A DNA stretch of 64,000 nucleotides from Corylus avellana. Its lineage: Eukaryota; Streptophyta; Magnoliopsida; Fagales; Betulaceae. The notes under the pieces were generated by a model. It was not told the origin of the DNA, searched no databases, and saw only the letters and a program-made list of their open reading frames with translations. Numbering within the stretch: the first letter of the stretch is position 1; each line of letters starts with the position of its first letter. This document shows positions 21,703 to 32,029 of the stretch, one piece after another. The stretch is taken from contig NC_081544.1 of assembly GCF_901000735.1 (NCBI RefSeq), positions 12,326,850-12,390,849 on the forward strand, read 5' to 3'. Position numbers and translations under genes: made by a program.

Positions 21703-24290
21703 TCACGAAACCATTGGATCCAAAGCCCACATAATATTCACACTTTTGAGCATAAAGCAAACATGTATAGTAAGCCCCATAGCCATTATATCGCACATAC
21801 CAGTGTACCATTGATGAGTGCCAAATATTGTATATTTGGGCCCCTTAACTTATGTTTGTTAAGCTCTTAGCTGTGTTAATTTCTGATGTTTTTGGTTAGT
21901 TTTGGTGTTTTAGTGATTTGCAGGTTGTTAAGAGAAAAATGCGGCTTTAAGGTGAAATTTGCAAGTCATTCCATTAAGTCTGGGGCTTAAGACACTTCAG
22001 GGAGCATTGGCAGCAAATTTGGATCGAGTGATGATTCGCATCCGACGAGTCCCACTAAAAAGGCCATATATGGAGTTGTATAGCTCCGATTGAAGCGATA
22101 TTGGTGTCATTGGAAAGCTAACTCAAAGATCTACAAAGTCATGTTTCACAAGAGTAGGCTAATTCCAAATGGAAGTGCGCGCAAGCTCACTTTTAGTGCG
22201 ATCGAGCGCACTCACGCCCAGCCCATAGGAGACATGTTGCACGAGTGCAATCGAGCGCACCTAGAGTGTGATCGAGCCCACTCAGCAAACCTGGCAGCGC
22301 TGAAACCCTAAAATTAGCTTATAAATATCATTCTTTTCCATTGTATACGCACGGAGGCGCGCCAGGGACGCCGTTCTTTGTCGTTTTCGTGTTTTCTAGG
22401 CATTTTGTCACTTTAAACTCGAATTCTTTTCTAAGTATTTGATTTTAATGAAATTAATTTAGTTTCTTTTTGATTTCTTTTGTCATGAGAGGCTAAATCT
22501 TCAACTAAGGTTGAAGATGAAGCCTCGTCATTGATAAACATACATATCTTGTCGTTTTATACATACAATGAGACTATATTATGAAAGTGTGGTTCAAAAG
22601 CCAATTCAACAGTTTAATTAAGTTTAATTGATTAAATGTTGGTAGTATACTCATGTTTAATTTAATATTCGTTGTGTTTCGTCCAGGGGTACATCGAATG
22701 ATTGGATTGAGACTAATATCCATTGTGATCTACGGATACAGTGGATGATTTGATCTCAATTAAATATTCGTTGTGATTCTTTGAACGGATGGATTCATCG
22801 AATGATTTAATTTGCATGTTTACAACTTTTGAACAGTATAATTGGATTGAATATTGTATGCATAAGATGCAAGATATGTTGTTGGATTTGACGAGGGGGA
22901 TTCGGAAACCTTAGTAATTTGCCATTACTTATTTTTAAATTGTTTAGTTTAGTTTATGCTTTTTGCACGACAAAAATACGCAAGTTGGAACTAGGTTAAG
23001 ATAAAATTGGTTTAAACTAGGAAATTTATTTTTGCAAACACGACTTCCTGTGGATTCGACCTCGCATTTGCACACACACTTTACTGCACACGACTCGTGC
23101 GCTTACGAGTACAATTAAATTTGTACATCAACCATGTCATACGATGCAAATTATCTTATCCATATTTTACATGCATGTTTTTTTACATATCTCACTTTCA
23201 TTAACATATTAGCACAATGTTTTTCACAAAAGCTAGAGTTCATGTGAAGCAAAGTGTATATCTTGAGAGTTGCAAATATGCATGTTTTTGGTACACAAAA
23301 TAAACGTGCATTGTGAGAAAAATAGTGACGAGTATTATGTGAGTTAAAACTCACCTGGGTCAACTAAATCTTCCGAAAAAACCTCCAAACGTTCCGGGTC
23401 CTCCAAATCTGTAGAAAACCTTCTATTAGCTCTAAGTCCGGCTAAGACAACACTAGAATGTGAAAGCATGAGCTATTGGACGCTTTGGCCAAACTAGTGT
23501 TTTCCCTGAATTGCTTCTGACCGTATGTCCACCCAGAAAGTTTTCAGGTAGAACCTCATTTCGTCCATTTGTCCTTCTATCCTCCCAAACCGGTTCTAAG
23601 CCTTTCTAAACAGATTTCTACTCCTATCTCCAAATAAGGTCTTCATGCAATAGAAAACATGCTAAATCACGATGAACTACTAAACTGCCAAGATTAAAGC
23701 ATAACCTAGTTAAAGATTGTAAACTAACAATTAAGCTAATCCATAAAGTATTTAAGCAGCATATCAACTAAGGAACAAGCTAGGTTAACGAATGTTTCCT
23801 CCTTGAAGCAAAATAACCTCCTCCTTCCTTTGCAAAACACACAACTCACAAAAACAAACTCGCACAGAGCTTTAGGGAGCTTGGGGGCGTGAAATGGGTG
23901 AAGAAAACGAAGGGGTAGGGGTATATATAGGTGAAGAAAAGCTGAGGCACTCACCAACTCCTCTAAAAAGTAGCGGATGTCCAGTACTATTGCGGCATAC
24001 GTCTTGTACTGTTTACACAGCGGTCCAAATGATGTAGCATACGTCCAGGTATTATCCAAAGGTTTTTTCCAAAAAGTAGCGTACGTCCGGCAACCCCAGT
24101 ATACGTACAGGTGGTCCCCTCAGCGTACGTCCTCTACAAACAACAACGGCGTACGTTCGGTAACCCTAGCGTCTGTCTGGTCAGAAAGTCCAAACTTCCA
24201 AAAATCCTCTATAGTTGTCTCTAGAGACCCAAAACCCAAATTAACCCTTTTAACTAAGTCACCTAAGCTTAGTTAATTATTTGAGTCACA
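21640..24290 (-). mobile_element. Chromovirus-associated LTR (minus), split by a solo LTR
   Basis: The parts 21640-21811 and 23131-24290 join into one LTR that matches 16519-18496 in reverse. For example, the TGTGGGCTTTGGATCCAATGG block at 17840 is found in reverse at about 21710-21730. It contains GTACGTCC-type motifs at 23980-24200 and a TATATATAGG box near 23920. No gene is present in it. Confidence 0.75.
21812..23130 (+). mobile_element. Solo LTR, TSD ACCAT
   Basis: The 1319-bp segment starts TGATGAGTGCC and ends TTGTACATCA, with the pentamer ACCAT at 21807-21811 and 23131-23135. It contains GTGCGATCGAGCGCAC-type motifs at 22196-22275 and ends with a GTGGATTCGACCTCGCA-like stretch seen in plant gypsy LTR ends. 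It has no internal region. Distant similarity to 4873-6160 (GTCATTGGAAAGCTAACTCAAA) places it in a related family. Confidence 0.93.
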
Positions 24291-24580
24291 ACTATAGTAC
24301 CTAGCGTTCACGTACTGTTTACCAAATGGTTTTAGGGTTGCAATCGTAGGCTCAGGCAATATCCGATGGTCCACCAAAAGTCAACGTATGCTCGGGCTGG
24401 TCCCTTTACGAGGGCTCGTGTACTATTTTCAGGCGAGTGCTCACGTGGTCCCCACATGAGTGTTCGGCTAGAGAGTAAAAAATTCCCAAAATGGCCCTCC
24501 AGCTGTCCCTAGTGACCCAAAAGTCCAATTAACCCTCAAACCAAGCTATCTCAGCCTAGTTAATGATTTGGGTCACTACA
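24291..24580 (-). repeat. First part of the composite chromovirus LTR (unit 2)
   Basis: It is nearly collinear with 20527-20847: both read toward GATTTGGGTCACTACATTCTCCC, which in reverse is a polypurine tract GGGAGAATG followed by the LTR start TAGTGACCC. It is about 300 bp long and followed by a second LTR-like start at 24290. Confidence 0.65.
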
Positions 24581-24616
24581 TTCTCCCTTCTTTATAAAAA
24601 TTTCGTCCTTGAAATT

Positions 24617-24910
24617 TCAAGATAAATTACCAAAAAAAAAAAAAAAACTTAAAAGGGGTGAAATGTTATTTTCATCTGTGGTATCGTCAGTATTGTGCTC
24701 AGTAAGTTCCTGGGCTATCTCCTCCCATTCACCATCTGGCACTACCTCACCCTCAAACAACTGCGGAAAGTCACCCCATAAGTCATCCAAAGCATTGTAC
24801 TTGATGTTACCCATACTGTACCAATACTCATCAATCTCAACACCCAAGTCGATCAACTCGCAGAATGAGTAGTTCCATATACAGTATGGGCCGGTGGGTA
24901 TTGTTGCCAT
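24617..24910 (-). CDS. Small acidic ORF downstream of a chromodomain, unit 2
   Basis: This 97-codon frame matches the ORF at 20932-21177, sharing IWNYSF.ELIDLGVEIDE and VVPDGEWEEIAQE. It runs about 16 codons further because the stop differs. The function is unknown. As in unit 1, it sits between the chromodomain and the polypurine tract of a degraded gypsy element. Confidence 0.35.
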   Translation of the reverse strand: MATIPTGPYCIWNYSFCELIDLGVEIDEYWYSMGNIKYNALDDLWGDFPQLFEGEVVPDGEWEEIAQELTEHNTDDTTDENNISPLLSFFFFFGNLS

Positions 24911-25023
24911 AACCTTGTAGAGTTTTGCAAACTATTTTTTATAGCCAACTATTCCATTAATTAACCAAAACAGAAATAGGTATATTGTCCAAGTATAATG
25001 TTAAGAAAAATAGTCATACACAA

Positions 25024-25293
25024 TCAAGTCTCAAACATATGCAGATAACGGTTCTGCATGTCTTGCTCCACTTCCCATGATGCTTCCTCAACACCATAAT
25101 TACGCCACAATACCTTAACTATGGGAATTGTCTTGATACGTAGAACTTGCTCCTTTTGATCCATGATCTTCACCGGCTCCTCGGTGTACGTCAATCCTTC
25201 TTGAATCTCCATTGGCTTATACTCCACTACTACGTTTGGGTTGGCGATGTATTTTTTCAGCATCGAGACATGAAAAATATCATGTGTTCCTGT
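25024..25293 (-). pseudogene. Ty3/gypsy integrase end and chromodomain, unit 2
   Basis: The frame reads FHVSMLKKYIANPNVVVEYK without a break into YTEEPVKIMDQKEQVLR and VKVLWRNYGVEEASWE. So here the junction that is frameshifted in unit 1 is intact. The rest of pol is missing: similarity stops at about 25293, where unrelated DNA begins. Confidence 0.85.
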
Positions 25294-25310
25294 TGAACCT
25301 TTGATATCTA

Positions 25311-25640
25311 TTTAATAAATTAAGTTTTGAGCGTTTACTTAATAAAAATTATGTCTTTGTGATCTCTCTAGTTAGCTAGGTCAAATTTATTATTTTTTTA
25401 ATCAGGTAAAAATTTTGATAAATAAAAAACCAACGAAATCATTTTAAGTCATCGAAAGTTGAGTTGACTCGGTGAGTCATCTACTTTCATATTTTCATGG
25501 CTACCGATGAACCACGGCAGGTTCTTTCTTCTTCTACTTCGAACCACAGGTCTTTAAATTACAAAAAAGAAAAAGAAAAAAAAAAAAAACCACAGGTCTT
25601 TATTACTTTACGTTAATCATAAATTAAAATAAATGGTACA
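25311..25640 (-). repeat. Inverted copy of the UGT-cluster spacer repeat
   Basis: Read in reverse, it matches 36510-36780 and 47766-47980, for example GAAGAAAGAACCTGCCGTGG, GTAGATGACTCACCGAGTCA and AAATTTGACCTAACTAG. It marks the left edge of the UGT cluster in opposite orientation. A poly-C run at 25646-25658 follows. 25660-26368 is AT-rich; only the last ~75 bp (UGT intron end) are recognisable. Confidence 0.8.
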
Positions 25641-26368
25641 GGTCCCCCCCCCCCCCCGAAGGTCCCCAATAGCTAACTTGCCTTGAAAAAATGATAAAAG
25701 TTGTGTAAATTTTCGAAATAAAGAGAGAAAGGATTGCTTGCTCAATTATAATTTCACTTTTTATCAAAGAAATTTTAATATGAAATTATTATTTTTTAGA
25801 ATAACTTCTATAAAAACTTGATACAAATCAAGTATATCGATGGCATAAAAATTTATGTAATATATAATTGAAATTGTTCATCTGCTCACGTCAACATAAA
25901 TTTTTTAAAGGTTTTAAAGTAGTAATCGAAATCATATTCTTGTCCTAAAACTAAATGGTGGTCATGTGGAATATATGAGATTCATTAATTCATTTGTGCT
26001 TAGTTTCTCTTTAATTGGTCTATAGACATAAAGGTTATGTTATAAAGATTTTTGTGCGCACATATATATTATTCTTATCCGTGGGGATAAAATTAAAGTT
26101 GGACCTGAATGACTTATAGGAAGTTCATTCATAAAGTACATCATCCATAAAGTACTCATTTAGGGAGGTATTACACATCGTGATACATGGAAGGGACGGC
26201 TTATCATATAAAAGCTTTACCGCCATGATTCGTGTGTAGTATTCCTTGAGTGAGTGGGAGGATTCCATGAATGGTTGGAATAAATAAAGTATTGGCCATA
26301 TCATAGAACTGAACACCATAAGCTAATAGAAATGAACAAATTTAATTATTTAATTTATATTTGAATAG

Positions 26369-26896
26369 GTAAGAAATGTGGATCAGTGGCGTATATTGGA
26401 TTTGGAACTGCAGCTGCTCTGCCGCATGATGACCTAATAGCAATAGCTGTGGCACTCCAAATGAGCGAAACTCCGTTTCTTTGGTCTCTTAGCGATAACT
26501 TAAAGGAACTCTTGCCGGAAGGGTTTCTTGCATGGAAACGTAGCGCCATGGACACCCCAGAGCCAAGTGCTGGCACATGCTTCTGTAGGTGTGTTTGTGA
26601 CGCACTGTGAAGCAAACTCTGTTTACTAGAGTATTGTAAATGGGGTGCCAGTACTCATCTGCCGGCTGATCTTTGACGATCATCACATGATGGGACGGAT
26701 GATAGAGGAAGTGTGGGGAATGGCATCATAGTTAAGGGTGGTGTAATTACGAAGAATCGGTTGCTCAAGAGTTTGGAAATCGTTTGGGAAGGTGATTAGG
26801 GAGAAGGCCCAAGCCCTTAAAAAGCTTGTGTTACAAGCTGCTGGTCATGCTACACAAGAGTTCAATAGTTTGGTGGAGCTAATATCTGCGTTTTAA
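26369..26896 (+). pseudogene. UGT copy A: exon 2 only, multiply broken
   Basis: A TTTGAATAG acceptor and about 75 bp of intron precede sequence nearly identical to exon 2 of the intact gene (38432-38985). Exon 1 is absent. A deletion after GAAGGGTTTCTTG shifts the frame, a TAG replaces the Glu codon after TAC in the sugar-donor box (about 26629-26631), HCGANS reads HCEANS, one base is lost before GGAATGGCATC, and a stretch before GTGATTAGGG is missing. It cannot make an active enzyme. Confidence 0.92.
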
Positions 26897-27084
26897 TTCA
26901 AGTTGGCTTTTCGAATGATGGATTACCTAAATGCTGAATAAAATATACAACGCGTAACATCAAGGTGATATTGTTTTATTATTTGGCGCTCTCTTTGTTA
27001 TCTATTGTTACTTTCCGTTTGGTGGTAACCATTTCCACCGCCTGCCCCCCCCCCCCCCAAAAAAAAAACCCTAACCTAATTTCT

Positions 27085-28045
27085 CTCTAGTTAATAAAAA
27101 TTTAGAAAAACTTCATTTTGCCCCCCTAAACTACAACCCTTTTTGATATACCCCCCTTAAACTTCAAAACCTCTCACTTTGCCCTCCTGAACTTTCAATT
27201 TCTATCACTTTCAACTCCTCCATTAGTTTTGACCGTTAAACTCAAACTGTTTGTATTTTTATGCCCATTTTACCCTCACTCAGTCCACTTGAAATTCTGA
27301 AAACACCCCAAAACTACAGCACCCACCCCAATCCAAAACGACGCCGTTTTGGGCATTGAAATTATTATTAGTTTTTTTTAAAAAAAATTGGGGTGGCTCC
27401 ATGGCCGGTCTGGGGTTGGAGGAGCCACTTCCATGGCCAAGTGGGTGGTCCAGCCACCCCCAAAAAGCCAAAAAAATTTGCAAACGGGGGTGGGTTTTGG
27501 CTGTTGAGGGCGGCCGTAGGGGGTGGCCGAAACCACCCCTAGGCCCTTGGGGGTGGTCCGGCCACCCCCAAAACCCCCGATCCCCTTTTTTTTTGGCCTA
27601 TTGGGGATGGCCGGACTGCCCCCTTGGCCATGGGGGTAGTTCCTTCACCCCGAGACCGGCCATGGAGGTGGCTCCAGCCACCCCCTTGGCCAAAATGAGG
27701 TTGTCCGACCACCCCATTTTGGCCAAGGGGTGGCTCCAGCCACCACAGATTTTTCCTCTTTTTTTTTTTTAAAGAAATAATAATAAATAATTTTAATGTC
27801 AAAAATGGCATCATTTTGGGCTGAGTGAGTGTTGTAATTTTGGAGCCCAAAACGGTGTAGTTTTGGACTAAGGGTATAATGGGCATAAAAATCAAACGGA
27901 TTTGATTTTGACGTTTAAAACCAACAGAGGGATCCAAAGTGATAGAAATTAAAAGTTCAGGGAAGCAAAATGAGAGAGTTTGAAGTTGGAGGGTAGCAAG
28001 TCAAAGGGTGGTAGTTTAGGAAGGCAAAGTGAGATTTCCCCTGAA
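27085..28045. mobile_element. Long-terminal-inverted-repeat MITE (Mutator-like) with GC-rich core
   Basis: The left end (CATTTTGCCCCCCTAAACTA...) and right end (reverse: CTCACTTTGCCTTCCTAAACTA...) are inverted repeats of roughly 180 bp, both with CTTTGCCCTCC- and TATCACTTT-like blocks. Such termini are typical of non-autonomous Mutator-type elements. The core (27390-27750) has repeated GGGGTGG/CCACCCC palindromic blocks such as GGTCCGGCCACCCCC. Open frames across it (for example 27356-27772) are repeat-derived. No clean TSD was found. Confidence 0.65.
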
Positions 28046-29850
28046 ACTTTCTTAGCTGAGCCCTAAATTCAAAATTACATATTTTGGACGTTCTCTATGC
28101 ATGAGCTTTGGGACCATTAAGTTCGAATTCAGATCCTTTTTGGTTCAAATACATTGGAGAAGAGCCAGTTCTTTTTAGTTGAGGGTGTCCAAAAATGACA
28201 AAAATATCCTTCAACTATAAAAGAAGAGGTTCTTCTCCAATTCATTCTATTTAAACTAGAGAATATCGTGTTCCATTAAATTTGAGAGCCCGACTCATTT
28301 ACTTGCATGTTGTGCTTAAATACTTGGTAGACATGCATTTGTGGTGATGAAAACGATCAAGATTTAGCACGTATGTATGAATTATGGTGGCATGTACAAG
28401 GTAGAAATTCTACATGTAAGCCATTCGAAAAAGGTTTAAGTCACAACGATCGACACAATATATATATATATTATAAAATAATTTGATAATTATAAAAGTG
28501 GCTCTAGAGACAAAACTGGGGATACTGGCAGGGCTATGGTCCCCCCAAATTACAAGAATAAAAAAAATTTTAAGGTATTTTTGGCTAATTGGTTCCTCCC
28601 AAAAATTTTTTTGGCCCTAAGTCCCTCCAAATCCAAAGCTGGTTCCGTCCCCCACTGTGGCTCAACTTGAAAACATCACATGGTCCGTCTTCTCCATGTA
28701 GAATCACTTCAATTTATATACAATGAATCCAAACACGGGGTAAAACAGTCTTTTTATTTATTTTAAATTTGGGTTCTTTTTTTCCATACAAGTAGAAAAT
28801 ACAGAATGAGAGAACAGGAGCCAGAGAATGAAGAGATAAAGAGAGTCGGAGAGCTAAAAAACTGAATCATTATTTGTCAACATAGAGTAATGATAGAAAT
28901 TCTTTGCATGTCTCTTTTATATTATTTTAAATTAATGTGGTTTTTAAAATTATAATTAAATTTATAATATATTATTATTAAATTTTGATTCAATATAATT
29001 TAAAAAATTACCTCAATTTTGAAGAAAAAAAAAAGGTGAAAGCACTTTTTGCATCGTCAACATAATGTGAAGTACTGTGTGAAAAAAAAACATAATTGAA
29101 TATAGAAAAAGAAAAAAAAAAGTGAGGAATAATAAAATAAAGACATATTTTATTATCAATGTCCTTTCTAAGGTCAGCAAAAAGATAAAAATAACCATAA
29201 TTTTTTTTTAAAAAAAAAAAAAAAATTTAAGTTTTTTCTATAACAAAAATGATATATATATATATATACCCCATTTTTTCTTTCCTTTTTTTTAATTTTT
29301 TATTTTATTAAGGATATTTTCATCATTGGAAAGGACATTGATAATTTTTTGTAGTTTTGGAGAAATATTATCATAATTAAAAGTTTAGAAAAGACATTGT
29401 CATTCTAGTCTGAAAGAGGTACGTAGACTTTTCCTATATTTTATCAATATCAATGGTTAATGCTTTTCTTAAATGCTCCTACTGAAATATGGTTTCTTAA
29501 TTGCAACACATGGGTATATGTGCGAATGAACTAGTTTTTTTTTTTTTTCTTAATGGAAATCTATAAATTTCATTGATAAATATTAATAATATAAAGTTTT
29601 TACAAGACAGAGCATACAACAATCATAGAACATTATTTAAATGCTCTTGAAGCATTCAACACAAATATGAGCATTGTATTCGATAATTTCCATTACCTCT
29701 GTTGCAATATAGGCCATTTACCGTTTCTAATTATTATTTGGATAAAATTGTTTTTCACTGCTACACTAAACTAGTGATGTATTCCAGTAAAAGACTTAAT
29801 TTTTACTCCTACTAATTTCTATTTAGTTATATTAATTGCTAGAGGAATGA
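28046..29850. other. Intergenic AT-rich DNA, no gene seen
   Basis: The stretch holds microsatellite-like runs (TATATA at 28459-28469 and 29253-29268), long A and T tracts, and a segment at 29485-29525 whose reverse (TTGCAATTAAGAAGCCA-like) recurs near 62649. I find no coding sequence. Confidence 0.6.
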
Positions 29851-30245
29851 TACAGCCCTAACTTGGAGCTAACTTGGGGTCAACTTTGGATCAACTTTTT
29901 TCTTATTTTTTTTATTTAAAAAAATAATAAAATTAAAAATTAAAATTTTTTTTGAATCAATAATTTTTATTTTGGTCCTTCTCTTATTTGGTATTTTTTT
30001 TAAAAAAAATACCAAATAAGAGAAGGACCAAAATAAAAATTATTGCTTCAGAAACTTTTTTAATTTTTAATTTTGTTAAAAAATTTCTAAAGCAAAATAT
30101 AGTTTTTATTTTTTTTAAAATATCAACAAAAAAAAAAAAGAATAACCAAAATAAAAATTATTGCTTTAGAAACTTTTTTTTATTTTTTAAATTTAAAAAT
30201 AAGACAAAAGTTGGTTAAAAGTTGGGCAAAATAGTTGTGCCTTTA
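29850..30245. mobile_element. Small foldback/MITE-like element with near-perfect palindrome
   Basis: The outer parts (AACTTGGAGCTAACTTGG and, in reverse, ACTATTTTGCCCAACTTTTA) resemble inverted ends of common plant MITEs. The centre holds a 98-bp palindrome (29953-30050), and a third partial copy of the arm occurs at 30147-30172. No coding function. Confidence 0.5.
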
Positions 30246-30342
30246 ACATTTTCCTAATTGCCAAAATGTAATGCTTACCAAAAAAAAAAAATGAAAGGCA
30301 ATTAATGATTAACTTCAACGATGCATCATTACTCTCTCAAGC

Positions 30343-30350
30343 CTATAAAT
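30343..30350 (+). promoter_or_regulatory. TATA box of UGT copy B
   Basis: CTATAAAT lies about 92 bp upstream of the ATG at 30435. Sequence upstream of here differs from that of copies C and D. Confidence 0.65.
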
Positions 30351-30861
30351 GGTGCTCCTAGGATGATTCACAGATAGAAGAGGCAAAAGAATATATTGAG
30401 TCTCAACTCTCTATCCCTTCCCTTCTATTCTACCATGCAAGTTATCACCGAAAGCTGTTACTCAGAGGAGAAGCATGTAGCCCTCTTGGCATTCCCATTC
30501 GGCAGCCACCCATCCAGCAGCCTAACTCTGCTTCGTAAACTAGCAACTGCTGCCCCAAACATCCTCTTCTCATTCTTAAACACACCAAACTCTAACCACT
30601 CAATCCTCTCAAAAACAAAATCCGACGACAACGTCGTTCCACACAACATAAAGTTCCACGATGTCACTGACGGAGTGCCGGAGGGTCACGTGCTTACGGG
30701 AAACCCAATAGAGCCTCTAAACCTTTTCCTCAACGCCATGCCGGAGAATCTCAAAAAGGGGATAGACACGGCAGAAGCAAAGACCGGGAAGAGAATCTCC
30801 TGCTTGCTCTCCGATGCGTTCTTAACTTGTGCTTCGGGGATTGCCGAGGACATGAATGTTC

Positions 30862-32029
30862 TGTTGAAATAATAAATATGGGGAATAAAAGCGGAAGCAA
30901 TATAGAAAATAAACACAAAGAATTTATGGGTGGTTCGGTGTTAGACACCTACGTCCACCACTCAGAATACCCCTAAGGGTTACATTGTGCTCATTAACTT
31001 TATTTGTCTACAATATGAAGATCCCTATTTATAGGGTAAAGTCTAAATACAAGTTTAGTAATCAAATCCCCTTGATTTGATTACAATCCCAATATATTAT
31101 TACAATGAACCCATAATTAGAGAATATTTCAATATCAGCATAATTATGGAATATATGGAAAATATAGTATATTTTCCATATATTCTAACATCCCCCCTCA
31201 AACTCAAGGTGGAATATTCTAGAACCTTGAGTTTGAAATCCGAAACAATGATGATGGTGGTGGCGGAGGCTGAGAACGAGCCATAGATGGTGGCGACTGC
31301 TGGAGGAGATAGAGGCTGGCAGGCGGCGGCAAGTGGTTAGTGAATGCAGATTCAAAAGGGCCAACAATGNNNNNNNNNNNNNNNNNNNNNNNNNNNNNNN
31401 NNNNNNNNNNNNNNNNNNNNNNNNNNNNNNNNNNNNNNNNNNNNNNNNNNNNNNNNNNNNNNNNNNNNNGGATGGAAGGTAGGCTGAATTGGCTGTTGCT
31501 GACTGGTGGTGGGCTTTGTTGTGGTTGTCGGCAAACAGTTGACTTGATCTTGTGATGGCAGGTTGGATCGGATGATTATTATGGAAAACAATCGGATTAA
31601 CAGACAGAAACATGCTTGAGGAAAAGAAATATGAGATAAATTGAACAGCAAAACATAAGAAAAATAATTTGAGCCCACAAAGAAAGTGTCTCTGATACCA
31701 TGTTGAAATAATAAATATGAGGAATAAAAGCGGAATCAATATAGAAAATAAACACAAAGAATTTACGGGTGGTTCGGTGTTAGACACCTACGTCCACCAC
31801 TCAGAATACCCCTAAGGGTTACATTGTGCTCATTAACTTTATTTGTCTACAATACAAAGGTCCCTATTTATAGGGTAATGTCTAAATACAAGTTTAGTAA
31901 TCAAATCCCCTTGATTTGATTACAATCCCAATATATGATTACAATGAACCTATAAATAGAGAATATTTCAATATCAGCATAATTATGGAATATATGGAAA
32001 ATATAGTATATTTTCCATATATTCTAACA
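30862..32029 (-). mobile_element. TRIM-like copia LTR element inserted in UGT copy B, TSD TGTTC
   Basis: Two direct repeats, 30862-31190 (329 bp) and 31702-32029 (328 bp), run TGTTGAAATAAT to TTCTAACA. The pentamer TGTTC flanks the element (30857-30861 and 32030-32034). On the minus strand the primer site TGGTATCAGAG (31691-31701) follows the LTR at 31702-32029, and a polypurine tract GTTTGAGGGGGGA precedes the other LTR. The LTRs differ at about ten sites. The internal part is about 510 bp including 100 N, with no recognisable gene, so it needs proteins from a related element. Confidence 0.94.
31370..31469. other. Assembly gap (100 N)
   Basis: One hundred N inside the TRIM-like element; the round number suggests a placeholder length, so the true internal size is unknown. 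Confidence 0.95.

Noticed and set aside
26100..26365. A lost exon 1 for UGT copy A
   Set aside because: Only the last ~75 bp of intron are recognisable; nothing further upstream matches exon 1 of the other copies.
27356..27937. Open frames of 132-138 codons on both strands
   Set aside because: They lie in the palindromic GC-rich core of a MITE; composition alone keeps stops away and no protein motif appears.
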